Source: Alphaproteobacteria bacterium
GTDB lineage: Bacteria > Pseudomonadota > Alphaproteobacteria > Sphingomonadales > Sphingomonadaceae
Length of the DNA stretch: 9,581 nt
Reading direction: 5' to 3'
Assembly: GCA_018830415.1 (NCBI GenBank)
Contig: JAHJSJ010000167.1
Coordinates: forward strand, 1 to 9,581
The notes under the pieces were generated by a model, which was not told the DNA's origin, did no database searches, and worked only from the letters and a program-made list of their open reading frames with translations. This document shows, one piece after another, positions 1 to 5,858 of this stretch. Position 1 is the first letter of the stretch, and each line of letters starts with the position of its first letter. Made by a program: the position numbers and the translations under genes.

Positions 1-932
1 ACCACCGGCAAACCGCTCGCCATGGCTTCAAGGGTAACGTTGCCAAAGGTTTCGGTGACGGACGGGTTGAAGAATATGTCCCCGCTGGCGAGCGCCTGGC
101 CCAAACCATCACCGGTCTTGAAGCCAACGAAGGCCGCGCCGGGCAGGTTCGCTTCGAACCAGCCGCGCGCCGGGCCATCGCCGATCACCATCACCTTGTG
201 CGAAACCTTGCGGCGGCGCAGTTCGGCGATGGTTTCGGCAAAGACATCCAGCCCCTTTTCCATCACTAACCGGCCCAGAAACACGATAGCGACATCATCA
301 TCGGCAAGCCCGATACTGCGCCGCCATTCCGGGTCACGGCGGCCAGACGAGAAGATCGTGCGATCCACCCCTCGGCTCCACAGCCCGATATCGTCGTGCA
401 TCCGCATCGCATGCAGTTCGTCGATCATGCTCTGCGACGGGGCGACCAGGGCATCGCAGCGGTGATAATAGCGCCGCAGCATATAGATGATCAGCGGTTC
501 CAGAAACGCCATGTTGTAATAGCGCGGGTAGGTTTCAAACCGGGTGTGCACCGATGCGAGCACCGGCACATCATGCGCCAAGGCCCAGCGCAGCGCCGCG
601 TGGCCCGATGGATCGGGCGATGACAGGTGGACGATATTAGGCGCAAACTCCGCCAGATCACGCTTTACCCGCGCGCCCAGATGGGTCGGCATCCGGTAAT
701 CGCCGCGCCCTTTGACCGGCATCGGCACATTGGGCAGGCCGACCAGATCACCCGTGGCGGCAAAATCGGGGTTGGCGACCTTGGGCGAATAGACGCGCAC
801 CGCCGCGCCATTGCCGAGCAGCGACCCGACCAGGCGGTTCAGCGCCTGATTCGCTCCGTCGAGGGTGTAGTTATAATTGCCGCTGAACAGGGCAATGCGA
901 AGATCGGAGGTGTCCATATCCGCGTGTGACAT
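1..932 (-). CDS. GT4-family glycosyltransferase, 5' part (3' end cut by window edge)
   Basis: Reading the minus strand from ATG at 932 gives 310 codons without a stop until the window edge, so the C-terminus is missing. The N-terminal Rossmann half starts LRIALFSGNYNYTLDGANQA (11-30), where family members bind the acceptor. VHLSSPDPSGHAALRWA (101-117) and SVHTRFETYPRYY (128-140) are typical of GT4 enzymes related to diacylglycerol or phosphatidylinositol glycosyltransferases. VFLGRLVMEKGLD (217-229) opens the nucleotide-sugar-binding half. E294 and E302 form the EX7E motif that contacts the donor sugar. It is a cytosolic or membrane-associated retaining transferase; donor and acceptor cannot be read from sequence. 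The closest idea is the Agt-type lipid glycosyltransferase of alphaproteobacteria, which is often next to the phospholipase gene plcP, but this is inference. A second in-frame ATG lies at 917; neither has a strong Shine-Dalgarno. Confidence 0.88.
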   Translation of the reverse strand, partial: MSHADMDTSDLRIALFSGNYNYTLDGANQALNRLVGSLLGNGAAVRVYSPKVANPDFAATGDLVGLPNVPMPVKGRGDYRMPTHLGARVKRDLAEFAPNIVHLSSPDPSGHAALRWALAHDVPVLASVHTRFETYPRYYNMAFLEPLIIYMLRRYYHRCDALVAPSQSMIDELHAMRMHDDIGLWSRGVDRTIFSSGRRDPEWRRSIGLADDDVAIVFLGRLVMEKGLDVFAETIAELRRRKVSHKVMVIGDGPARGWFEANLPGAAFVGFKTGDGLGQALASGDIFFNPSVTETFGNVTLEAMASGLPV

Positions 933-1020
933 AATGAGCCTGCGCCCGCTTGGCGAGGGGGACATTTGTCTTCGCGCAAATCACTTGCCGATCGTGGCGG
1001 CAGGCCCGCAAAACAGGAAT

Positions 1021-1043
1021 GGCGCGCGGACGTGCCGCGCGTC
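1021..1043. repeat. GC-rich hairpin between membrane-protein gene and glycosyltransferase gene
   Basis: GCGCGG (1024-1029) pairs with CCGCGC (1035-1040) around a 5-base loop, and the stem extends outward through 1023/1041, a G-T pair at 1022/1042 and 1021/1043. It lies in the 175-base gap upstream of the glycosyltransferase. There is no T-run on either side, so it is not a classic intrinsic terminator. It may be part of the same intergenic element as the hairpin at 1068-1100. Confidence 0.55.
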
Positions 1044-1067
1044 ACCATGTCTTGAACCTGACCACCA

Positions 1068-1100
1068 CCCGCCATTCCCGGGATGACCGGGAATGGCGGG
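1068..1100. repeat. Perfect 14-bp inverted repeat (hairpin)
   Basis: CCCGCCATTCCCGG (1068-1081) is an exact reverse complement of 1087-1100, with a 5-base loop. On the minus strand it begins 8 bases after the stop codon of the small membrane-protein gene, where a terminator would be expected. No T-tract follows in either direction. It could be a Rho-protecting 3' stem or a REP-like element; the sequence does not decide. The rest of the 933-1107 gap shows nothing else I can name. Confidence 0.75.
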
Positions 1101-1107
1101 GCTAAAT

Positions 1108-1449
1108 TCAGCTTCCTGAAAGGCCTTTCACACCGCCCACCACCATCTCATAGAGACGGCGTGCGACAAGCGAGGCGGCAGCCCCCGCGGCGAAAACGCC
1201 AAGATTGCCGAATATCGCGTCAAGATATTCGCCCACCACCGGCACTCCGCCAAGCGCTGCGCCGATTACAGGCAAGACCAGAACGGCCAAGAACAACCTG
1301 ATCGCATTGTCCTGCTGTGCGCTTATCCCTGCAACGACACCCAGCAAAACGATTGCAAGTGCGACGTCGATTCCGGGAATGTTGATCACGCCCGCAATGA
1401 TTGCCAGTAATATGCCAACGGCAGTTACAAGGCCCCCAATTTTCTCCAT
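1108..1449 (-). CDS. Small multi-pass membrane protein, unknown function
   Basis: The product is 113 residues, nearly all hydrophobic. I see likely membrane segments at about 5-23, 27-44, 50-68 and 80-98, with a charged C-terminal patch (RR at 97-98, then E101 and K108). There is no cleavable signal peptide, no cysteine and no recognisable catalytic motif. The start at 1449 is supported by GGAGAGG at 1464-1458 with an 8-base spacer. The gene is divergent from serC and upstream of, but probably not co-transcribed with, the glycosyltransferase, since 175 bases with two hairpins separate them. I do not recognise the family. The fold pattern (hydrophobic hairpins joined by short Gly/Pro turns) would suit a small scaffold or membrane-stress protein, but no role can be assigned. 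Confidence 0.75.
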   Translation of the reverse strand: MEKIGGLVTAVGILLAIIAGVINIPGIDVALAIVLLGVVAGISAQQDNAIRLFLAVLVLPVIGAALGGVPVVGEYLDAIFGNLGVFAAGAAASLVARRLYEMVVGGVKGLSGS

Positions 1450-1670
1450 CGGTTTATCCTCTCCATACTCCCCTAGAGACCTGAGAGACTAGCCGAGAAC
1501 GCGCTTTGCACAAAATTTTATGCTGCGCGGTAAACAGATGTATTTGGTCGAATAATTACGATTTCCACTTCTTTCTTCGACGGCCCATGCTGCAGACGGT
1601 GCGGGATGGGCCGGTATTTGCCTGCGACGGATCGTTCAAGATTGGCCATTGGCGCCGATTAATCCCGCGC
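1450..1670. other. Divergent intergenic region between membrane-protein gene and serC
   Basis: This stretch has no convincing gene. It contains the minus-strand promoter candidate, an AT-rich patch at about 1508-1580 that contrasts with the GC-rich surroundings, and an 8-bp inverted repeat: CGGCCCAT (1581-1588) and ATGGGCCG (1606-1613), with a 17-base loop. The serC reading frame stays open upstream to at least 1506, but those residues do not resemble SerC and lack a ribosome binding site, so I treat them as noncoding. Confidence 0.6.
1486..1513 (-). promoter_or_regulatory. Candidate promoter for the small membrane-protein gene
   Basis: On the minus strand TTGTGC (1513-1508) is followed after 16 bases by TAGTCT (1491-1486), 37 bases upstream of the start codon at 1449. 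Both boxes match sigma-70 consensus only partly. It is proposed because the same CTAG-containing -10 form appears in the serC and purA candidates. Confidence 0.28.
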
Positions 1671-1698
1671 TTGACTTGGTCCGCGCCGCCACTAGAGC
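1671..1698 (+). promoter_or_regulatory. Candidate sigma-70 promoter of serC
   Basis: TTGACT (1671-1676) is a good -35 match. TAGAGC (1693-1698), 16 bases later, is a weak -10 of the relaxed alphaproteobacterial type. Initiation would fall near 1705, so the transcript would begin at the first hairpin of the leader and have a 5' UTR of about 50 bases. The alternative is a promoter in the AT-rich patch near 1510-1570, which would also transcribe a GCCGC/GCGGC stem at 1685-1701. Confidence 0.45.
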
Positions 1699-1703
1699 GG
1701 CCA

Positions 1704-1754
1704 GCGGGCCACGCGGTCCCAACGCCGCGCGAGCTCTCTGCAAGGAGAGAATAC
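1704..1754 (+). promoter_or_regulatory. serC 5' leader RNA: two hairpins, second occludes the ribosome binding site
   Basis: Hairpin 1: GGGCC (1706-1710) pairs with GG (1715-1716) and CCC (1718-1720) around loop ACGC, with T1717 bulged. Hairpin 2: CTCTCT (1734-1739) pairs with GGAGAG (1744-1749), five Watson-Crick pairs and one G-U pair, capped by the GNRA tetraloop GCAA. The right arm is the serC Shine-Dalgarno, ending 5 bases before ATG 1755, so folding should limit translation. A short conserved leader upstream of alphaproteobacterial serC is catalogued as the 'serC' RNA motif. The position and two-hairpin form agree with my memory of it, but I could not compare it with the covariance model. 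The effector, if any, is unknown. Confidence 0.55.
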
Positions 1755-2933
1755 ATGACTGAGTATGCAAGCGGGCTCATGCACGAGCCTGCGCTGAAGC
1801 CTGAACGTCCGTTCTTTTCGTCGGGCCCCACGGCAAAATTCCCCGGCTGGTCGCTGGATAAGCTCAAAACCGAATCGCTAGGTCGCTCGCACCGTTCGGC
1901 GCTGGGCAAGGCCCGGCTGAAATATGCGATTGACCTGTCGCGCGAACTGCTTGGCATCCCCGATGATTACCTGATCGGCATCATGCCTGCGTCCGACACC
2001 GGCGCGATCGAAGCCGCGATGTGGGCGATGCTTGACCCTGCGCGCCCGGTGACGGTTGCCGCGTGGGAAAGCTTTGGCAATGTCTGGATTCAGGACGCGG
2101 TGAAGCAGCTCAAACTGCCCAATCTGCAAGTCCTCACCGCCGATTATGGCGAAATCCCCGATCTTACTACCATCCCGCAAGCCAATGACGTGGTGTTCAC
2201 CTGGAACGGCACCACCAGCGGCGCGATGATCCCGAACACCGATTGGCTGGAACCGGGCCGCGAAGGCATCACCATCAACGACGCCACCAGCGCGATCTTT
2301 GCGCAGGAAATGGACTGGTCGAAACTCGATGCCACCACCTATTCGTGGCAGAAGGTGATGGGCAGCGAGGCGCAGCACGGGATGCTGATCCTGTCGCCCA
2401 AAGCCGTCGCGCGGATCGAAAGCTACGACCCGCCGTGGCCGCTGCCCAAACTGTTCCGCATGAAAAAGGGCGACAAGCTCAACCTCGGCATCTTCGCGGG
2501 GGAGACGATCAACACGCCGTCGATGCTGGCGACCGAAGATTACATCGCGGCGCTGGAATGGGCGAAGAGCATCGGCGGACGCAAGGCGCTGGTCGAGCGG
2601 GCCAATGCCAATGCCAAGACCGTGAAAGACTGGATCGAGGCGACCCCGTGGCTGCGCAACATGGCGTCTGACCCGGCGCAGCAGACCAACACCGGTGTGT
2701 GCATGGTGTTTCAGGGCGAGTGGTATGACAACCTGTCGCCCGAAGATCAGGCCGCGGTGCCCAAGAAAATCGTCAAGCTGCTCGAAGACCGCAATGTCGG
2801 CTTCGATTTCAACGGCTACCGCGATGCGCCGCCGTCCTTGCGCATCTGGTGCGGTTCGACCGTGGAGCAGGAGGACGTGAAACGCCTGCTGCCGTGGATC
2901 GAATGGGCCTATGAAAAGGTCAAGAACGGCTGA
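1755..2933 (+). CDS. serC: Phosphoserine aminotransferase SerC
   Basis: This PLP enzyme converts 3-phosphohydroxypyruvate and glutamate to O-phosphoserine and 2-oxoglutarate in serine synthesis, and may also serve pyridoxine synthesis. The 392-residue product matches the longer alphaproteobacterial SerC form. RPFFSSGPTAKFPGW (18-32) is the N-terminal phosphate-binding stretch. SLGRSHRS (41-48) carries the conserved HR. MPASDTGAIEAAMW (77-90) binds the cofactor phosphate, D176 in INDATSA should contact the pyridine nitrogen, and K200 in YSWQKVMG is the Schiff-base lysine. The start at 1755 was chosen over upstream in-frame ATG 1506 because AAGGAGAG (1742-1749) precedes it and homology begins just after it. 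serA follows in the same direction, which fits a serC-serA operon. Translation is probably controlled by the leader hairpin. Confidence 0.96.
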   Translation: MTEYASGLMHEPALKPERPFFSSGPTAKFPGWSLDKLKTESLGRSHRSALGKARLKYAIDLSRELLGIPDDYLIGIMPASDTGAIEAAMWAMLDPARPVTVAAWESFGNVWIQDAVKQLKLPNLQVLTADYGEIPDLTTIPQANDVVFTWNGTTSGAMIPNTDWLEPGREGITINDATSAIFAQEMDWSKLDATTYSWQKVMGSEAQHGMLILSPKAVARIESYDPPWPLPKLFRMKKGDKLNLGIFAGETINTPSMLATEDYIAALEWAKSIGGRKALVERANANAKTVKDWIEATPWLRNMASDPAQQTNTGVCMVFQGEWYDNLSPEDQAAVPKKIVKLLEDRNVGFDFNGYRDAPPSLRIWCGSTVEQEDVKRLLPWIEWAYEKVKNG

Positions 2934-2945
2934 TCTTTTCAGGGC

Positions 2946-3027
2946 GTGAGCCCCCGCGCAGGCGGGGGCCTCCCGCAGCCAACTGCTTTCATGATTGCCT
3001 GAGATCCCCGCCTGCGCGGGGACTCGC
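2946..3027. repeat. Bipartite inverted repeat (BIME-like pair) between serC and serA
   Basis: Two 27-base units face each other, at 2946-2972 and, reversed, at 3001-3027, separated by 28 bases. Aligned, the reverse complement of the second differs from the first at only a few positions. Each unit folds alone: GCCCCCGC/GCGGGGGC with loop GCAG at 2950-2969, and TCCCCGC/GCGGGGA with loop CTGC at 3005-3022. Such paired GC-rich palindromes resemble the REP/BIME elements of bacterial intergenic DNA. The second unit ends 20 bases before the serA start, so it lies inside any serC-serA mRNA. Confidence 0.8.
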
Positions 3028-3047
3028 GTATGCCAAGGACACCTCCA

Positions 3048-4643
3048 ATGACCCAGTCCCCCAAGAAACCCCGCGTTCTCATTTCCGACAAGATGGACCC
3101 CAACGCCGCGCGCATATTTGAAGAGCGCGGCTGCGATGTCGATGTCATCACTGGCGAAACGCCCGAACAGCTGATCGCACGGATCGGTGATTATGACGGC
3201 CTCGCGATCCGTTCCTCGACCAAGGTGACGGCAGCGATCCTTGATGCGGCGACCAACCTGAAAGTGATCGGGCGCGCGGGCATTGGCGTCGACAATGTCG
3301 ATATTCCCTACGCCAGCAGCAAGGGCGTGGTGGTGATGAACACCCCGTTCGGCAATTCGATCACCACCGCTGAACACGCCATCGCGTTGATGTTCGCGCT
3401 GGCCCGCCAGATCCCCGAAGCCAACGCGCAAACCCAGGCGGGCGAATGGCCCAAAAGCGGGTTCATGGGCGTGGAACTGACCGGCAAGACATTGGGCCTG
3501 ATCGGCGCGGGCAATATCGGGGCGATCGTCGCATCGCGCGCGCTGGGCCTGCGCATGAAGGTGGTCGCCTATGATCCGTTCCTGACCGAAGACCGCGCGG
3601 TGGAACTGGGCGTGGAAAAGGTCGATCTCGACACGCTGCTGTCGCGCGCCGATTTTGTCACGCTGCACACGCCCTTGACTGATGAGACGCGCAATATCCT
3701 CAATCGTGATCGGCTGGAAAACGCCAAAAAGGGCATTCGCATCATCAACTGCGCGCGCGGCGGGTTGATCGACGAAGCGGCGCTCAAGGATTGCCTCGAA
3801 AGCGGTCAGGTTGCCGGTGCGGCGTTGGATGTGTTTGCGGTTGAACCGGCCAAGGAAAACCCGCTGTTTGGCGCCCCCAATTTCATCTGCACCCCGCACC
3901 TTGGCGCATCGACGACCGAAGCGCAGGTCAATGTCGCCTTGCAGGTGGCCGAACAGATGGCCGATTACCTGGTCAACGGCGGTGTCACCAACGCGCTCAA
4001 CATGCCGAGCCTGTCGGCGGAAGAAGCGCCCAAGCTGCGCCCCTATATGGCGCTGGCGGAAAAGCTGGGCAGTCTGGTCGGCCAGCTTGCCCACGGCAAC
4101 CTCACCCGCATCAGCATCGAACGCGAAGGGGCGGCGGCCGAGCTTAATGGCAAGCCGATCACGGCGGCGGTGCTGGCCGGGTTGATGCGGCAATATTCCG
4201 ATACGGTGAACATGGTCAACGCGCCGTTTCTGGCGAAAGAGCGCGGGCTGGACGTTAGCGAAATTCGCCACGAACGCGACGGCGCGTTCAACACGCTGAT
4301 CCGGGTGACGGTGGACACCGCGCAAGGGCAGCGTTCGGTTGCGGGCACGCTGTTCGGCAATGAAGCGCCGCGTCTGGTCGAAATTTTCGGGATCGGGATC
4401 GAAGCTGATCTGTCCGGGCACATGCTCTACATCGTCAACGACGACAAGCCGGGCTTCATTGGCCGGATCGGCACATTGCTGGGCGCGCGCGGCATCAATA
4501 TCGGCACCTTCAACCTTGGCCGCCGCGAAGCGGGTGGGGAAGCGGTGCTTCTGTTGAGCCTCGACGAAGCGCTGACCGCGGACGTGGTGGCCGAAGCCGA
4601 AGCGCTTGACGGCGTGAAGATGGTCAAGGCGCTGGGGTTTTAA
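3048..4643 (+). CDS. serA: D-3-phosphoglycerate dehydrogenase SerA (long, ACT-domain form)
   Basis: This NAD-dependent cytosolic enzyme oxidises 3-phosphoglycerate to 3-phosphohydroxypyruvate, the first step of serine synthesis. The product is 531 residues, the usual size of the long form. The N-terminal substrate domain (about 8-100) encloses the NAD domain with GAGNIG (153-158) and acidic D176. Catalytic residues are R237 (NCARGG), E266 (VEPAKENPLF) and H284 (CTPHLGAS). An intervening regulatory domain spans about 320-450, and an ACT domain at about 458-531 (YIVNDDKPGFIGRIG) is the usual site of serine feedback. I chose ATG 3048 rather than in-frame ATG 3030 because AAGGAC (3035-3040) has an 8-base spacer, and 3030 lies directly after the repeat element without a binding site. 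The gene lies 114 bases after serC. Confidence 0.97.
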   Translation: MTQSPKKPRVLISDKMDPNAARIFEERGCDVDVITGETPEQLIARIGDYDGLAIRSSTKVTAAILDAATNLKVIGRAGIGVDNVDIPYASSKGVVVMNTPFGNSITTAEHAIALMFALARQIPEANAQTQAGEWPKSGFMGVELTGKTLGLIGAGNIGAIVASRALGLRMKVVAYDPFLTEDRAVELGVEKVDLDTLLSRADFVTLHTPLTDETRNILNRDRLENAKKGIRIINCARGGLIDEAALKDCLESGQVAGAALDVFAVEPAKENPLFGAPNFICTPHLGASTTEAQVNVALQVAEQMADYLVNGGVTNALNMPSLSAEEAPKLRPYMALAEKLGSLVGQLAHGNLTRISIEREGAAAELNGKPITAAVLAGLMRQYSDTVNMVNAPFLAKERGLDVSEIRHERDGAFNTLIRVTVDTAQGQRSVAGTLFGNEAPRLVEIFGIGIEADLSGHMLYIVNDDKPGFIGRIGTLLGARGINIGTFNLGRREAGGEAVLLLSLDEALTADVVAEAEALDGVKMVKALGF

Positions 4644-4661
4644 GGAAGGCTTGCAATTCAT

Positions 4662-4731
4662 CGTCACCCCGGCGAAGGCCGGGGCCCAGAAGCGCGGGTT
4701 GGGCTGGTTCCCGGCCTGCGCCGGGATGACG
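4662..4731. repeat. Bipartite inverted repeat between serA and hisZ
   Basis: CGTCACCCCGGCGAAGGCCG opens the left unit (4662-4686). The right unit (4707-4731), read on the other strand, opens CGTCATCCCGGCGCAGGCCG. The 25-base units differ at only a few positions, face each other and are 20 bases apart, so they can fold singly or together. The type is familiar: translated by chance, such units give peptides like VIPAQAG and FAGVT, common false proteins in proteobacteria. The right unit ends 11 bases before the hisZ ATG. Confidence 0.82.
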
Positions 4732-4742
4732 TGTGAGTGAAA

Positions 4743-5858
4743 ATGACCAAACCCAACGATCTCCTGCCAGAAGGCCTCGAAGACCGCCTGCCGCCCGAAG
4801 CGGCGCGGATTACGGCGGCGATGCGCGCCTGCCTCGCTGTGCTCGATGCGCACGGCTATGACTGGGTGCGCCCGCCGCTGCTCGAATTCGAAGCCTCGTT
4901 GGCGGGGCGGATGGCGGGTGTCGCCAAGGGTGAAGGGCGCTCGATGTTCCGCTTCGTCGATCCGGCGAGCCTGCGGACGCTGGCGCTGCGCAGCGATATC
5001 ACCCCGCAGGTCGGGCGGATTGCCGCGACCAGCCTTGCCGGTGCGGCGCGCCCGCTGCGGCTCGCCTATTGCGGCGATACGGTGGTGATCAAGGCGAGCC
5101 AGCTCGACCCCGCGCGGGAACGCCTGCAACTGGGTGCCGAACTGATCGGCGCGGATAGTGTTGCGGCGGCGAGCGAGGCGGTGATGCTGGCGGTTGAGGC
5201 GTTGAAGGCCGCCGGGCTGACCGGGATCTCGGTCGATTTCACGCTGCCCGATCTGGTCGACACGCTGAGCGTCCACGCCCTGCCGCTCGCGCCCGACAGC
5301 ATCGAAGCGGTGCGGCGCGAACTGGATACCAAGGATGCTGGCGGGTTGAAGGCAGCGGGCGGCGCGGCCTATCTGCCGCTGCTCTATGCCACCGGGCCGT
5401 TTGCCGATGCGCTGGCGGCTTTGCGCGAAGTCGACGCGGGCGGGGCGCTCAAATCGCGGCTCGATGGGTTGGCGGCGATTGCAGCGGCGGTGGGTGATGC
5501 GGCGCGCATCACGCTCGACCCGACCGAGCGGCACGGGTTCGAATACCAGTCATGGTTCGGCTTCACGCTTTATGCCGATGGCCTGCGCCGTGCGGCGGGG
5601 CGGGGCGGCACTTACCGGATCGCGGGGAGCGATGAACCCGCGACCGGGTTTACGCTCTATCTTGATCGGCTGGCCGAGGCCGCGCCGCAGCCCGAAGCGG
5701 CGCGGATGGTCTATCTGCCGCTCGGCCACGACCGCGCGGCGGCGGCGGCGCTGCGCACGCAGGGCTGGCGCACGGTCGCGGGGCTGGCCGAGGACGAGGA
5801 TGCGCGCGCACTGGGCTGCGGGTTTGTGCTGGACGAAGGCGGAGTCCGTCCCCTCTAA
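4743..5858 (+). CDS. hisZ: ATP phosphoribosyltransferase regulatory subunit HisZ
   Basis: HisZ is a catalytically inactive relative of histidyl-tRNA synthetase that assembles with short-form HisG; the complex makes phosphoribosyl-ATP, the first step of histidine synthesis, and senses histidine. The 371-residue product keeps the class II synthetase core: DLLPEGLEDRLPPEA (6-20), a motif-2-like stretch FRFVDPASLRTLALRSD (69-85), RHGFEYQSWFGFTLYADG (263-280) and the motif-3-like GRGGTYRIA with TGFTLYLDRL (287-310). It lacks the C-terminal anticodon-binding domain of HisS, which supports HisZ. No hisG is in the window. ATG 4743 is taken as the start; GTG 4737 is only two codons upstream. The binding site is poor (GAGTGA, 4735-4740) and the intergenic repeat lies close by. 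The stop overlaps by 4 bases the stop of the opposing hydrolase gene. Confidence 0.92.
   Translation: MTKPNDLLPEGLEDRLPPEAARITAAMRACLAVLDAHGYDWVRPPLLEFEASLAGRMAGVAKGEGRSMFRFVDPASLRTLALRSDITPQVGRIAATSLAGAARPLRLAYCGDTVVIKASQLDPARERLQLGAELIGADSVAAASEAVMLAVEALKAAGLTGISVDFTLPDLVDTLSVHALPLAPDSIEAVRRELDTKDAGGLKAAGGAAYLPLLYATGPFADALAALREVDAGGALKSRLDGLAAIAAAVGDAARITLDPTERHGFEYQSWFGFTLYADGLRRAAGRGGTYRIAGSDEPATGFTLYLDRLAEAAPQPEAARMVYLPLGHDRAAAAALRTQGWRTVAGLAEDEDARALGCGFVLDEGGVRPL

Noticed and set aside
22..929. Plus-strand frames at 22-465, 396-623 and 627-929
   Set aside because: They oppose the glycosyltransferase, whose translation shows clear GT4 motifs; the plus-strand products show low-complexity composition only.
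1068..1100. Intrinsic terminator
   Set aside because: The stem is ideal but no T-tract follows on either strand, so I list it as an inverted repeat only.
933..1107. Pho box controlling the glycosyltransferase
   Set aside because: No direct repeats resembling CTGTCAT with 11-base spacing were found by eye.
1506..1754. N-terminal extension of SerC from ATG 1506
   Set aside because: The extra 83 residues do not resemble SerC, have no ribosome binding site and would translate the promoter and leader hairpins; ATG 1755 has a strong site.
4662..4731. CRISPR-like repeat
   Set aside because: Only two units in opposite orientation are present; CRISPR arrays have direct repeats with regular spacers.
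1878..5534. 1218-codon open frame on the minus strand across serC, serA and hisZ
   Set aside because: It is antisense to three clearly recognised genes, is rich in Arg, His, Gln and Asp as expected from the reverse of GC-biased codons, and runs through the two intergenic repeat pairs, giving the well-known false peptides of the VIPAQAG and FAGVT type.
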